The translations under genes and the position numbers were made by a program. Source: G963666935 sp963666935 (GTDB lineage: Bacteria; Bacillota; Clostridia; Christensenellales; CAG-138). Taken from it: DNA of 64,000 bases. The notes under the pieces are model-generated. The model had not been told where the DNA came from. It saw only the letters and a program-made list of their open reading frames with translations, and searched no databases. The stretch is taken from positions 1,860,001 to 1,924,000 of the forward strand of contig OY762936.1 in NCBI GenBank assembly GCA_963666935.1. Direction: 5' to 3'. Below are positions 23,728 to 34,300 of this stretch, one piece after another (position 1 is the stretch's first letter; each line of letters starts with the position of its first letter).

Positions 23728-26373
23728 TCATACATTTTTCTGCTTCATCTCCGAAAGCTGCATGTTGAGCTTATCCAACATCTCCCGGGCCTTTATCAGC
23801 TTTTCCCGCTCTTCTGCCACCACCTTTTCGGGGGCTTTGGCGGTAAATCCGGAGTTGTTAAGCTTCCCTTCCGCCCGCTCGATCTCGCCACGGGTGCGCT
23901 CGATTTCCTTGTTCACCCGCTCCCGCTCTTTTTCCATGTCCACAAGCTCCTGCAGGGGGATGCAAGCTTCCGCCAGCGGGCAAACCAGCGTCACGGCGTT
24001 TTCCGGGATGCCTTTTTTGTCGCTCTGCACCATAACGCTGCTACCGCCGGCTAAGCGGGTTACGTAAATGGCTGCAGCCTCGCAGGCGGCAACATGTTCC
24101 GGCTTTGCCACAAGGGTCATGGCGGTGCGCCGGGCCGGGGGCACGTTGCGCTCGGCCCGGAGGTTCCGCACAGCGCGAATGATTTCCATCATCCCCTCCA
24201 TGGTTTCCGCCTCGGCAGGGAAGTTAAATTCGACCTGCTCCTTGGGCCAGTCGGAAAGCATAATGGTTTCCTCGCTGCCGGGCAGGTTCAGGTACAGTTC
24301 CTCGGTAATAAAGGGCATGAAGGGATGCAACAGCTTCATGGAATCGGAAAGCACCCGTACCAGCACAGCCTTCACGTTGGCCTTGCCCGCCGTGTCCTCA
24401 CCGTTGAGCCGAGGCTTTGCCATCTCAATGTACCAGTCGCAGAACTCACTCCAAATGAAATCGTATATCTTCTGGGCAGCCAGATTCAAGTCAAAGCTGT
24501 CCAAGTTGCCGGTGACTTCTTTCACCACGGTGTTAAGCCTGTAAAGAATCCACTTGTCCGCCAGGTCCAAAGCGCCCAAATCGATCTTTTTGCCCTCGTC
24601 CTTCCCTACGTTCATGAGCACGAAGCGGCTGGCGTTGTAGATCTTGTTGCAGAAATTCCGTGCGGCCTCTACCTTCTTGTTATAAAAGCGCATATCGTTG
24701 CCGGCGCTGTTGCCGGTAATGAGACTAAAGCGCAGTGAATCCGCGCCGTATTCCTTGATGATTAAAAGCGGGTCAATGCCGTTGCCCAGGGACTTGCTCA
24801 TCTTTCTGCCCAGCTCGTCCCGAACGATACCATGAACGTATACGGTATGGAAGGGGATCTTCTTCTGCACTTCCATGCCAAACACGATCATACGGGCAAT
24901 CCAGAAAAAGATAATGTCGTACCCGGTCACCAGCGTACTGGTGGGGTAAAAGTAATCAAGAAGCTTGTGATCGTCGGGCCAGCCCAGCGTGGAGAAAGGC
25001 CACATACCGCTGGAGAACCAGGTATCCAGCACGTCCTCATCCTGGCGCACGCTTCCGCCGCACTTGGGGCATTTCTTGGGCGAGTTCAGCGTCACAATGA
25101 TCTCGCCGCAATCGTCGCAGTAGTAGGCGGGAATCCGATGTCCCCACCAAAGCTGGCGGGAGATACACCAATCCCTAATGTTGTCCATCCAGTTAAAATA
25201 CGTCTTGTCGAACCGTTCGGGCACGAATTTGATTTCCCCGTCACGCACCACGCGGATAGCCTCTTTTACCAGCGGCTTCATGTCCACAAACCACTGGTCG
25301 GAAACCAGCGGCTCCACTGTGGTATGGCAGCGGTAGCACACGCCCACATTGTGGGCATAATTTTCAATTTTGACCATGTTGCCAGCGGCCGCAATGTCCG
25401 CCGCTAGCTTTTCCCGGCATTCCATGGTAGTCAGGCCCACATAGGTGCCGCCCAGTTCGTTGATGTATCCGTCGTCAGTAAATACCCGCATGGTAGGCAA
25501 ATTGTGCCGTACGCCTACCTCAAAGTCGTTGGGATCATGGGCGGGCGTGATCTTCACGGCGCCGGTGCCAAATTCCATCTCCACGTATTCGTCAGCCACT
25601 ATGGGGATTTCGCGGCCCACCACGGGAATGATTACGGTCTTTCCCTCCATGTCCTTATACCGCTCGTCTGCGGGGTTCACTGCAACGGCCGTATCGCCCA
25701 ATATGGTCTCCGGGCGAGTGGTAGCACAGGTAACGGAATAACTCTTGTCAGGGGCGTCGTAGCGCACGTGCCAAAGGTGGCTCTGCTGCTCTTCGTACTC
25801 CACCTCCGCGTCGGACAGGGCGGTCTTGCAGGCCGGGCACCAATTGATGATGCGGTTACCCCGGTAAATGAGGCCTCTTTCGTACAGATCCACAAATACC
25901 TTTGTCACGGCATGGTTGCAGCCCTCGTCCATGGTGAAGCGTTCCTTTTCCCAGTCGCAGGAGGAGCCAAGCTTCTTGAGCTGTTCCACAATGGTGCCGC
26001 CGTACTCTTTCTTCCATTCCCAGGCCATTTCCAAAAACGCCTCACGGCCGATGTCTCGCTTGTCAATGCCCTGCTCCGCCAGCTTCTCCACGATCTTCAC
26101 CTCTGTGGCAATAGATGCGTGGTCGGTGCCGGGCAGCCAAAGGGTCTCAAAGCCGCTCATGCGCTTTTGGCGGATGAGTACGTCCTGCAGGGTGTTGTCC
26201 AGCGCGTGGCCCATGTGAAGCTTTCCCGTGATATTGGGCGGTGGAATGACGATACAATAAGGCTGCTTATCTGGGTTGGGTTCAGCGTGGAAGTAGCCGT
26301 TCTTCTCCCACTTTTCATACAGCCTGTTCTCCACGTCCCTGTGGTCATAGGCTTTGGGCATCTCGTGTGACAT
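23728..26373 (-). CDS. valS: Valyl-tRNA synthetase
   Basis: Class Ia synthetase charging tRNA-Val, 881 residues. The HIGH motif is present as PPPNITGKLHMGHALD, KMSKS as GRKMSKSLGN, and the C-terminal coiled coil runs over roughly the last 70 residues (EKERERVNKEIERT region). Zinc-type Cys pairs are seen in CDDCGE and CPKCGG. The ATG has GGAGG nine bases upstream. A T-box leader with a terminator precedes it, so expression should rise when tRNA-Val is uncharged. Confidence 0.97.
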   Translation of the reverse strand: MSHEMPKAYDHRDVENRLYEKWEKNGYFHAEPNPDKQPYCIVIPPPNITGKLHMGHALDNTLQDVLIRQKRMSGFETLWLPGTDHASIATEVKIVEKLAEQGIDKRDIGREAFLEMAWEWKKEYGGTIVEQLKKLGSSCDWEKERFTMDEGCNHAVTKVFVDLYERGLIYRGNRIINWCPACKTALSDAEVEYEEQQSHLWHVRYDAPDKSYSVTCATTRPETILGDTAVAVNPADERYKDMEGKTVIIPVVGREIPIVADEYVEMEFGTGAVKITPAHDPNDFEVGVRHNLPTMRVFTDDGYINELGGTYVGLTTMECREKLAADIAAAGNMVKIENYAHNVGVCYRCHTTVEPLVSDQWFVDMKPLVKEAIRVVRDGEIKFVPERFDKTYFNWMDNIRDWCISRQLWWGHRIPAYYCDDCGEIIVTLNSPKKCPKCGGSVRQDEDVLDTWFSSGMWPFSTLGWPDDHKLLDYFYPTSTLVTGYDIIFFWIARMIVFGMEVQKKIPFHTVYVHGIVRDELGRKMSKSLGNGIDPLLIIKEYGADSLRFSLITGNSAGNDMRFYNKKVEAARNFCNKIYNASRFVLMNVGKDEGKKIDLGALDLADKWILYRLNTVVKEVTGNLDSFDLNLAAQKIYDFIWSEFCDWYIEMAKPRLNGEDTAGKANVKAVLVRVLSDSMKLLHPFMPFITEELYLNLPGSEETIMLSDWPKEQVEFNFPAEAETMEGMMEIIRAVRNLRAERNVPPARRTAMTLVAKPEHVAACEAAAIYVTRLAGGSSVMVQSDKKGIPENAVTLVCPLAEACIPLQELVDMEKERERVNKEIERTRGEIERAEGKLNNSGFTAKAPEKVVAEEREKLIKAREMLDKLNMQLSEMKQKNV

Positions 26374-26398
26374 ACGATCATTTCCTCCAAATGCAAAA

Positions 26399-26620
26399 TA
26401 AAAAGGCCCCCCCGTCCAAAGGACGAGAGAACCCGCGGTACCACCCTTGTTGGATCTTGCGATCCCACTCAAACGCCATAACGCTGCGCTGCGCCGCGAA
26501 CTACATTTCGCCCGTGGGGCTCCAAAGCGACCTTCTGCCCTTTCCCGCTAAAAACCCTTGCAGCCTGTGGGGTCTCCTCTCTGATGCGGCACGGAGCATA
26601 CTCCTCTTTTTCTCAGCCAT
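26399..26620 (-). ncRNA. T-box riboswitch leader of valS
   Basis: On the minus strand the 14-base T-box core AGGGTGGTACCGCG is at 26447-26434. It is followed by a terminator of about 13 pairs (GGTTCTCTCGTCC with GGACGGGGGGGCC) and a T run at 26403-26399. Upstream, GCTCC and GGAGC can close the base of stem I, and the internal strand offers a GTC at 26531-26529 as a possible Val specifier codon; that choice is tentative. Uncharged tRNA-Val would favour the antiterminator. Confidence 0.93.
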
Positions 26621-26627
26621 ACGTTAT

Positions 26628-26657
26628 ATTTTACGCATACCTAACGTGTTTTGTCAA
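26628..26657 (-). promoter_or_regulatory. Promoter of the valS T-box transcript
   Basis: On the minus strand, TTGACA and TAAAAT with an 18-bp spacer. Confidence 0.78.
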
Positions 26658-26663
26658 TACAGA

Positions 26664-26685
26664 AACGGGGCGCTGCCGCCCCGTT
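26664..26685 (-). terminator. Hairpin after the DUF4870 gene
   Basis: AACGGGGCG pairs with CGCCCCGTT around four bases. The following minus-strand bases have only a short T stretch, so it is a likely but not strong terminator. Confidence 0.6.
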
Positions 26686-26708
26686 CCGTATAAATGCATA
26701 ATATCTTT

Positions 26709-27017
26709 TTACTTGAGTATTATGATGCCGCCAATGATGGGCAAAGGTGTCATCTCGTTCTTGCAGACCGAAATAATGCCCATAATCCAGAATACGAAGC
26801 TGGCAATACCGCCAACAAGACCGATAATCCAGCCGAGAATCGGGATCACGCTTACGATGCTGATCGCAATACCTAACAAAAGCTGAAGAAGAGCCTGGTT
26901 GGCATGAAACGTGCCAAAATCGTCCTTCTCGCTGATGATGGGCAGAAAAAATAGGATGGGGAAAATTCTTGCGAGGATAGCCATGGTTTTGTTCTTGGAT
27001 TCTGCTTTGATTTCCAT
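26709..27017 (-). CDS. DUF4870 (Tic20-like) small membrane protein
   Basis: 102 residues with three hydrophobic helices (about 12-30, 45-70, 72-90) and the FHANQALLQLLL signature of the DUF4870/Tic20-like family. The ATG follows AGGAGG. Function in bacteria is not established. It has its own promoter and is followed by a hairpin before the valS promoter. Confidence 0.85.
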   Translation of the reverse strand: MEIKAESKNKTMAILARIFPILFFLPIISEKDDFGTFHANQALLQLLLGIAISIVSVIPILGWIIGLVGGIASFVFWIMGIISVCKNEMTPLPIIGGIIILK

Positions 27018-27061
27018 AAGATCAATTCCTCCTAATAATAGAAAATGCCTTTGTTGATATC

Positions 27062-27089
27062 ATTATACCATCTTTTTTATAAATGGGAA
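27062..27089 (-). promoter_or_regulatory. Probable promoter of the DUF4870 gene
   Basis: On the minus strand, TTCCCA and TATAAT with a 16-bp spacer; the -35 box lies inside the last codons of the methyltransferase gene. Confidence 0.5.
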
Positions 27090-28396
27090 GGGCTTTTGTT
27101 CGTATTTACGCCATAATTTGCAATGCGCAAGCCCTTTGGCAAATGGTTTTTCAATATGCCGTCTACCCCTTTGCCAAATCCCAGCGAAAACTCCTCCACG
27201 CAGGCGGCGAAATACCCGATTATGTCAGGCGCAGAAAGCGTCTCTCCCATGAGAAATGTGGCAATTTCGGCCTTGGTAAGCCGAAGTTTTTGCCTGCATT
27301 GTCCGCCGGCGGCCATAAACAGGCCATGAGCGGGCTCAAACCGCCCCGGGCGGGTGTCTCCAGCCCGCACGCCAGCGGCATGAATTCGTAGCTGCTCTAG
27401 TGGCCCGGGCATGTCGAAGGGTAGGATCAGCGCGCGGCCGTCCGAGAGCTCCACGGCCTTGCCCAAAGGCAGCTTATCAAAATTCTCTTCCAAAAACTTT
27501 ACGGCTTGCGCGCCGGCCGGGTGAAACTTCATAGGGGGAAACTCTCTCTTTTCTTTTCCATGCCGCATCATCCGGCAAATAAAATGGCCCTCGCCGGTGG
27601 ATGTGTGGGGGTAAAGCCGTTGTGTGGAGAGGATTTCAAACTCTTTATGCGTAAGGCAAAAGGCCTCCGTCACCTCCTCGTTTTCTTCCCGGGAAAAAGT
27701 ACAGGTGGAGTAAACCAGTTGGCCGCCTTTCGCCACGGCTCGCCAAGCGCTTTCAAGGATGGCCTGCTGACGCTGAGCGCAGGCGCGCACATGCTCTTTT
27801 GACCAATCCGCAATGGCCTGTGGGTCCTTTCGGAACATCCCCTCGCCGCTGCAGGGAGCGTCGATCAACACCGCGTCAAAATAGGCGGGTAGCGCACTGC
27901 ACAGCGCTTGCGGCTCCAGCGAGGTTATGATGGCGTTTCCCACGCCCAACCTCTCTAGGTTATGTTGCAGCGCCCGCGCCCGGGCGGAGCTCACATCGTT
28001 GGCCAAAAGCAGTCCGCCCTTCATTCGGGCGGCCACAGCCCCACTCTTGCCTCCGGGGGCTGCGCAAAGATCCAAAATCCGCATATCCTCTTTGTATTCC
28101 AATGCCCCCGCCACAGCCATAGCGGAAGGATCCTGCAAATAAAACAGCCCCGCCAGATGGTAGGGATGGTTTCCCAAAGTGCCTACGCCTGGGGCAAGCA
28201 AAAAGCCCTCCGGCAGGGTACCCGCAGGTGTAAGGTCGAAACTGGCCCGTTTTTTCAGCTCTTCCGGGCTGATTTTAAGGGTATTTACCCGCAGTCCCCG
28301 GCTAGGCGGCTCCTGAAGTGAATGGAAAAAAGCATCCGCCTCCTCCTCAAGCAGAAAGCGCATGCGCTCATTGAATTCCTCTGGTAGTGTAAGCAT
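27077..28396 (-). CDS. RsmF-like rRNA (cytosine-5) methyltransferase
   Basis: SAM-dependent NOL1/NOP2/Sun-family RNA methyltransferase, 439 residues. The SAM site DLCAAPGGKS is near residue 110, with the catalytic Cys motifs DAPCSGEGMF and STCTFSREENEE. The C-terminal extension with the YFxxxxxEFSLGFGKGVDG-type ending is like RsmF/YebU. It begins three bases after the IclR stop without a clear ribosome binding site, so translation is probably coupled. The exact target C in 16S or 23S rRNA is not shown by the sequence. Confidence 0.9.
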   Translation of the reverse strand: MLTLPEEFNERMRFLLEEEADAFFHSLQEPPSRGLRVNTLKISPEELKKRASFDLTPAGTLPEGFLLAPGVGTLGNHPYHLAGLFYLQDPSAMAVAGALEYKEDMRILDLCAAPGGKSGAVAARMKGGLLLANDVSSARARALQHNLERLGVGNAIITSLEPQALCSALPAYFDAVLIDAPCSGEGMFRKDPQAIADWSKEHVRACAQRQQAILESAWRAVAKGGQLVYSTCTFSREENEEVTEAFCLTHKEFEILSTQRLYPHTSTGEGHFICRMMRHGKEKREFPPMKFHPAGAQAVKFLEENFDKLPLGKAVELSDGRALILPFDMPGPLEQLRIHAAGVRAGDTRPGRFEPAHGLFMAAGGQCRQKLRLTKAEIATFLMGETLSAPDIIGYFAACVEEFSLGFGKGVDGILKNHLPKGLRIANYGVNTNKSPSHL

Positions 28397-28399
28397 ATT

Positions 28400-29179
28400 T
28401 TAGACTTTCAGCTCTGAATAAAGATCCCGACCCACCTGTTCGCAGGCCTTGAGCAGCAGCGGTAGGTTCTCTTCAATGTGTGCATCGGTCAAACGCACTG
28501 CGGGGCCGGATATACTGATGCAGGCCTCCACGTTTCCATGCTTGCCGCGAATAGGCACGGAAACGCACCGGGCGCCGATCTCGCACTCTTCGTTGTCCAT
28601 CGCATAGCCCTTTTCCTCCACTGTCCGCAGCTCTTCCATCAGCTTTTCCAGGCTGGTGATGGTTTTTTCCGTGAACTTGGGCAGCCCGTGGACTTGAATC
28701 AAATCCCGGACCTGCTTGTCTCCGTACTGGGTTAAAAAGAGCTTACCCGCACCAGTACAGTGCAGCGGCGCAATAGTACCAATACGCTGGGTCGCGCCAA
28801 TGATCTGGCTGCCCTCGTGGGCCGAAGCGATATAAACCACGGTGGAGTTCTGGTCGATAGAAAGGTGCGCCGTCTCTCCGAAAGTCTTGGACAGGCTCCG
28901 AAGATAGGGCATTGCCGCGCGCCTAAGCCCAGAAGAGAAGTCAATGCGCTCCGCGAGGAAATACAGCTTGAGCGTCAGAGTATACTGGGCCGTGGATGGG
29001 TCTTGAAGCACGTAACCGCAATCGATCAGGGTAATCAGGTAGCGTAGGGTCGTGCTGGTATTGATGCCAAGTGTGGCGCTGATCTCGTTAAGCCGCATGG
29101 GTTCTCCCCGCTCCGCTAGGCATTCTATTATACTGAGGACTTTCTGGGTGGACTGGTTGCCACCTGTGAGTTTTCCCAT
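28400..29179 (-). CDS. IclR-family transcriptional regulator
   Basis: 259 residues: an N-terminal winged helix-turn-helix (about 10-70, with LNEISATLGINTSTTLRYL as its core) and the C-terminal effector-binding domain with CTGAGKLFL, GYAMDNEECEIGARCVSVPI and the ISGP end. This family usually controls catabolic genes in response to small acids. Its only operon partner is the rRNA methyltransferase, so its target is likely elsewhere. The ATG lies after GGAGAAAATAAA. Confidence 0.93.
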   Translation of the reverse strand: MGKLTGGNQSTQKVLSIIECLAERGEPMRLNEISATLGINTSTTLRYLITLIDCGYVLQDPSTAQYTLTLKLYFLAERIDFSSGLRRAAMPYLRSLSKTFGETAHLSIDQNSTVVYIASAHEGSQIIGATQRIGTIAPLHCTGAGKLFLTQYGDKQVRDLIQVHGLPKFTEKTITSLEKLMEELRTVEEKGYAMDNEECEIGARCVSVPIRGKHGNVEACISISGPAVRLTDAHIEENLPLLLKACEQVGRDLYSELKV

Positions 29180-29209
29180 ATTTTATTTTCTCCGCAAAAC
29201 ATTTTATTC

Positions 29210-29239
29210 AGTGTACTCTAATCCAAAGCTTTCCGTCAA
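29210..29239 (-). promoter_or_regulatory. Promoter of the IclR gene
   Basis: On the minus strand, TTGACG and TACACT with an 18-bp spacer, about 35 bp before the ATG. Confidence 0.65.
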
Positions 29240-29585
29240 GGGAAAAGGCACAGCCGCCCGAATGCAATCCGGACGGCCCATAACGCCTACAATAATAAGG
29301 AGAGAAATTATTGCCGATTTAATCGCCGTAGCGGCTGTACAGGCATGGAGTACGCAGTATTCCGTCCGCCTCGCTGGAGATTCAAGCCGCGTATGAGTGG
29401 TTCTGCATCAGGTACAGGCACTCCGTTAAAAATTGCTTTCAAGTCCAAAAACTGATATGATCAGTCGAAAAACCACTATTCTTATCGTATCGGGTTACCC
29501 GTTGCCCTTCAAGAACCAAATTGTAAGAAGAAAAATCATTATATATATACTTTTTATATATATTATCAGTTTCTGCAAAAATGTA
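29240..29585. other. Intergenic stretch without a supported gene
   Basis: No open frame here looks coding. It holds an imperfect hairpin near 29253-29277 (GCCGCCCG with CGGACGGC), an isolated AAGGAGAG at about 29299 not followed by a usable frame, and a strongly AT-rich end with TATATA runs near 29540-29570. Confidence 0.5.
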
Positions 29586-29613
29586 TAAAAATTCCGGCCC
29601 ATTGGGCCGGAAA
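29586..29613 (-). terminator. Intrinsic terminator after the dockerin-transglutaminase gene
   Basis: TTCCGGCCC pairs with GGGCCGGAA around a three-base loop; five T follow on the minus strand. Confidence 0.92.
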
Positions 29614-29654
29614 GCAAGCTGCATTATCCGCAATACTTAAAAAATCCTCCGCTG

Positions 29655-31286
29655 CTAATCCGCGGGGAAGACGACGATGCTCCCGGCCAAATAGCGGCAT
29701 AAAAACGCCGCATCCGTCAATGTCACCCGCCCGTCGCCGTTAACGTCTGCCCGGGCCAATGCGCCGGGGTCCGTTTGTACATCTGCGCCCATCACGTGCC
29801 GCATCAGGCACGTCAAATCTGCGGCGGTGATGTCTCCGTCCTGGTCCATATCCCCGTAGTAAGCAGTTTCCGTCAGGGCATATTCGCGCGATGCATAGGT
29901 ATGGTGTTCCGGATCCACCGCAAGGTAGCAAAGCTTTTCGCTCTGCACATGCATCTCCGTAAGCAACTCTCCAGGGTCAATTACAGCATCTCCGATGACG
30001 TCGGTTTCATCGTGTGCCGCGTCGTAGGCGTACAGGGTACTCACAGGGTCGCTGTCCACAGTGTAATAAAATACCTTTTGGTTCCAGTAAACCGGCAGGG
30101 ACGTGTCGGTAGCCAGCTGAGTCTGGGTACGACTGGTACCGTAAGGGGAACTGCAAAGATTTCCGCAGGAGTACCTATAGTCCGAGTCATCCAACAAGAT
30201 GAAAGGATGCGCTCCACCGCTGTCCAGATAATACCAGTTTCCGGCGCAGTAGAACATGCCGGATTCCACGCCGTCCCAAAATCCGCTGTTGGGGTGTTCT
30301 GTGGATGCGGAGGTCAGCGTGGCGTCGTCCCAGATATCGTGGGTGATGTCAAGCTGAATTGCAGCGTCAGTAAGCAGGAAAAACGCATGGGATACGTAAC
30401 CTCGCCAGTCTGAGTCCCCGTCTACATTCAAATCTGCTTGCCCCCAGCCGGGGTCATCGAAAGTCACGTCTACGTGGTAAATCCCCGCCTCGGTGGTCAC
30501 CATGTTCCACGCGTGGTAATTGTCGGTGGAGCCCACGTAGCAGGCGTCCACGCCCATATCTTGCAGCATGGCGATGTAGCATAGGGCATACCCCTGACAC
30601 ACCGCCCGCTTGTTTATCACCGGACCATAGGCGCTGTGTGCGGCCAAAAAGTCCGTGTCGGTCTGGGTCAATGAAAGTGCTTCATAGTCGTAGCGAAGAT
30701 TCAGCGCCAAGTAATCGTGCACCAGCAGTGCCTTATGCGTATCAGTCAAGCCGCTTCGAATGGCCGCAGGTACAGCTTCCTCTTCCATGCGCGCAAGCTC
30801 CGCATCAAATGCCCCAACCTGTTGATAAAAGTCGTAGTTTATGTACATGTACAGCGTCGCGATCAGGTAACTATCAGTGTAGTATGAGTAAGTAAAACTG
30901 GACTCAAAGTAAAAATATTTCGGGTTGGAATTTACGGCTCCCGAGTAAGCTTCATCGATGGCATTTTGCGATTCCTGCGTATTATATAAGCCCAAATGCT
31001 CGATGTCCAGCGGCACTGCCCACACGTCCCCTAAGTCTGTCGGCGAAACAGTTCCTGCGTGCACCTGAGCCATGCAGGTCAGAATCAGCGTCTCCAGATC
31101 TTCCCCGCCAAAAAACAGCGTCGCGCCGGTCTTCAGCGGCTCCTGCGGCCCCTCATAGGCGCCTTCCTGAAAGAAAGAATCGCAGTCCACGGCATCGCAG
31201 GTCAGTTCCCCTTCCGCCATAGCAGATGCGGGCAGCAGGGAAATCGCAAAAATCAGCGCTAAAATCAGGCAGTACAATCGCTTCAT
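29655..31286 (-). CDS. Secreted transglutaminase-fold protein with C-terminal dockerin
   Basis: 543 residues. Signal peptide 1-24 (cleavage after SAMA). A transglutaminase-like core near 185-280 has the triad Cys230 (AVCQGYA), His258 (YHAWN) and Asp273 (HVDVTFDDP), so it could cross-link or cleave peptide or amide bonds. Residues 476-537 form a type I dockerin with two calcium loops (DMDQDGD and DVNGDGR). Downstream of the giant cohesin-bearing gene, past a terminator, with its own GAGGG site. Docking to the cohesin of its neighbours is the obvious inference. Protease versus transglutaminase activity cannot be decided here. Confidence 0.88.
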   Translation of the reverse strand: MKRLYCLILALIFAISLLPASAMAEGELTCDAVDCDSFFQEGAYEGPQEPLKTGATLFFGGEDLETLILTCMAQVHAGTVSPTDLGDVWAVPLDIEHLGLYNTQESQNAIDEAYSGAVNSNPKYFYFESSFTYSYYTDSYLIATLYMYINYDFYQQVGAFDAELARMEEEAVPAAIRSGLTDTHKALLVHDYLALNLRYDYEALSLTQTDTDFLAAHSAYGPVINKRAVCQGYALCYIAMLQDMGVDACYVGSTDNYHAWNMVTTEAGIYHVDVTFDDPGWGQADLNVDGDSDWRGYVSHAFFLLTDAAIQLDITHDIWDDATLTSASTEHPNSGFWDGVESGMFYCAGNWYYLDSGGAHPFILLDDSDYRYSCGNLCSSPYGTSRTQTQLATDTSLPVYWNQKVFYYTVDSDPVSTLYAYDAAHDETDVIGDAVIDPGELLTEMHVQSEKLCYLAVDPEHHTYASREYALTETAYYGDMDQDGDITAADLTCLMRHVMGADVQTDPGALARADVNGDGRVTLTDAAFLCRYLAGSIVVFPAD

Positions 31287-31302
31287 GGAACCCTCACATT
31301 TT

Positions 31303-31331
31303 CAAAAGGGCTTTCCTTTTGGGAAAGCCCC
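31303..31331 (-). terminator. Intrinsic terminator after the giant surface protein gene
   Basis: GGGCTTTCC pairs with GGAAAGCCC; the minus strand continues with TTTT. It separates the giant gene from the dockerin-transglutaminase gene, setting a ratio by readthrough unless the latter has its own promoter, which I could not identify. Confidence 0.88.
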
Positions 31332-31347
31332 TTGCTTTATTTGTCGC

Positions 31348-34300
31348 TTATGCGCGTTTGCGCTTCATCACTACGTAGGCCGCAGCGGCGGTGACCGAGA
31401 GAAGCACCAGCAGCCAGCCGATCAAAACGCCCGAACCAGCCGTGTCATTCTGAACCACCCCAATGATATCAGCCGTAAGGGGCGCATTCGCCTTGCCGGG
31501 GACGGCAGTGATGATGCCCGCGTCCGCAGGAGTAGGTACGTAGTTCATGATGGCCTCTTCCTCGTCGCCGGTCCTGGGTACTCCAATGGAAATGGCATTG
31601 CGGGAAGAACTGGTGGTCTTGCTCAGCGTCGATATGGTCGTGGAAGATATCGCACCCAATATAGCCTGTAGGTAACTGAGCGGGTAGTAGGCCCGGGACA
31701 CATCGTAGCCCGGCGCATTATAGCGGTCGATGACCATGCCGCCGCCGGCCCATGTCAGGGACAAGATCGCCCCGGTGTTCCGAATGGCGGTCAGCACGCT
31801 GGTGGGCATCTTGTCGTAAATGCCCGCGTTGGCGTAAACCACGCCATTCGTGCCTACGGTATACAGTGCGTTAGTAACCCGGTTCCAGAAATCCAGCTCA
31901 GCCGGTGTATAAGTACCGCCGTCGATTACGTAGTAACCGTCGTCATCGTCGTCCGGCGGAGTCTGGGTGGGCGCCCATGTAATGGCCACGGTGCCCGGAC
32001 CGCTAAGCACAAATGTGATGCTGCCCTTAACCACGTCGGTAATGATATGCGCATCCGTAGCGGTGGTGGTACCGTCCGGCTGCAAAGGCGTATGAACCAG
32101 CACAAAGGTATCCGTGCTGCCTGCGCCTGCGGGATAAGGCAAGGTAACACGTAAGCTGCCGTCTTCCATCACCACCGGATTGCCGTCCGCATCCGTGAGA
32201 GAAGCCACGAAGTAAGCCATGTTGGAACCGCTGACCACCCGGCCTGCGGCGATGGCGTTAGCCACGGCCTGATCCAGAATGCTCTGCTCCCCTGCGGAAG
32301 GTGACGTGACGCGGAAGGTGATGTTGCCCGGCGTAGCGCCTTCTCCGCCCGGCACTCTCAGGAAGGCCAGATTGGCCCCGATGCCGGTAAGCACTGCGGA
32401 AGCGCTGCCGCTGCCGGTGCCGCTGGTGGGGGTAGCCTCGCCGTCCGTAGCGGTGGCCGCAACAACAGCTAGGGCGCTGCCGCCCACGGTGGGCTCGGTT
32501 ACGGTAATGCCGCTGACTAGGTCGGTGGCCGAGACGGCGTTGTAGGTATATGTAGTGCCCAACGTATAGTTGGTGGCCGCTGTGTTAAAGTCAATGTCAG
32601 CGGTGAGCAGCAGGGTATGGGTGCCCGGCCGCAATGCATCGGTGAGAGTGACACCGGTGGTAAAGAGCGCAGTCCGATTCTGTGCACTCAAATCAACGGG
32701 GCTGGCTTCACCCGTAAGATAAATTGGCGTAACTGTGGCGCCAGTGAAATCCAGCTCGGTATCCGTGAACCGCTCATAGGTGGCTACCGGCAGAGACAAA
32801 TCCACATCCGTCAGCTCATCCATCACCTGCAGCTGGAAGGAAGTAGTCAGCGTATAGCTCGCGCCGCCCACGGTCACATTCTTGGTGATGGTGACGGTCT
32901 TCTCTCCCAGATCAGAGGTGGAATAGTATCCGCCGCTGGGTGTGGGAACCACATAATTCAGATCGGATGCGGTGATTATGAAGGACTGCTCCCCTGCCTC
33001 TTCAAAGGTGGCGTTGATGGTAAAGCCGGCGGAAAGCGGAATCGCGTCGCCTACAGTAATGCTTGTGGGCGTACCCTCTAGATACACGGAGCCGTCCAGC
33101 ACGGTATCGGAAGCCACATTCACCGTAAGCTTTGCGGTAGCGTCCTCATAGGTTCCGGTGTCGAATGTAAACAGGATATCGCAGCTGGCGCTCTGTCCTG
33201 CCAGCGCCCCCGCCTTCAGGGTAAATACAATAGCGTCTTCACCCGCGTTGAGAGCAGGTGCAGAAGCGAAGATGTCGTCCCCGGTAGGCGTGTCCGGCGT
33301 GATGGACGCGCAGTGAATCAGCGCCTGTGCAGAAATGCCGAAGTTTGTAACGCTTACCGCGTGCTGTACCGTGTTCCCCGCCTTAATGGACGAAGTATAG
33401 GTGGCCGGGGTCAGGGTCGCTTCGAAAATTATCATAGTGGCAGTCGCCACGGTAAGGCTGTAATTGGTGTTGGTGGCAACTGCGCTAAGCACGTAAGTGC
33501 CCGCAAGGGTGGGCGGCGTAGTGTCGCCGTCATACTGGTATACGATGCCCGGGTTGTCGGAACCGCAAACCGTACCAACCGTCACGCTGGTGGCGGTGTG
33601 GGGCTGCCCGTTATACACTTCGCTAAGCATGTCGGACATGGTTGCCAGCAAAGGTCTGGGCAAAATGGTCGCGGTGAGGGTGCTGGGCGTTGCCACTTCC
33701 GCCACTTCATAGTTTTCGGAGCCCGCGCCCTCCACGGTGCAGCTAGTGCCCAAAGAAGCCACGCTGACGGGCCCGGCATTGGCGCTGTTGAAGGTCGCGC
33801 CGCTGTAGGTCACCGTGACCGTGTCGCCCGCAATAATGTCTGCGGGATCAACCAATGCGATCAACGTCGCGGCGTTAGTGCTGTCATACACCTTGTCGGA
33901 AGCAGTCATCGTGGGGGTGACCAGTTTCTCCTCCACCGTACCCGTAATAGCGGGATGGGTATCCGTACCGCTGGCGAACATATAGTTACCCGCAGTGTTG
34001 TCATCCAGGGTAAATGCGTCATAAGAAACCGTCTTGTCTTCTCCGGCATCCTTTGAACCGTAGGTGCCGCTTGTGGGGAAGACCACGCTTACAGTATCGC
34101 TGCCTAAATTCCCGGTAAACGCGCCGCCGGTCAGGGTCACGTCGGTGGTGCCGTCATAAACTCGGGTCACAGCGGTGGGCGTCGCGGTAATCGTAATGGG
34201 CGCGGGGGTAATTGCAAATGCAAATGAAGTAGAGCCCTCAAAGTCGTCGTCCGAATAGCCGACGAGCACGGTCTGGGCTCCTACGTTGGTCTGGCTTACA

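Noticed and set aside
25504..26370. 288-codon plus-strand frame opposite valS
   Set aside because: Lies over the HIGH region of valS; no ribosome binding site and no protein pattern.
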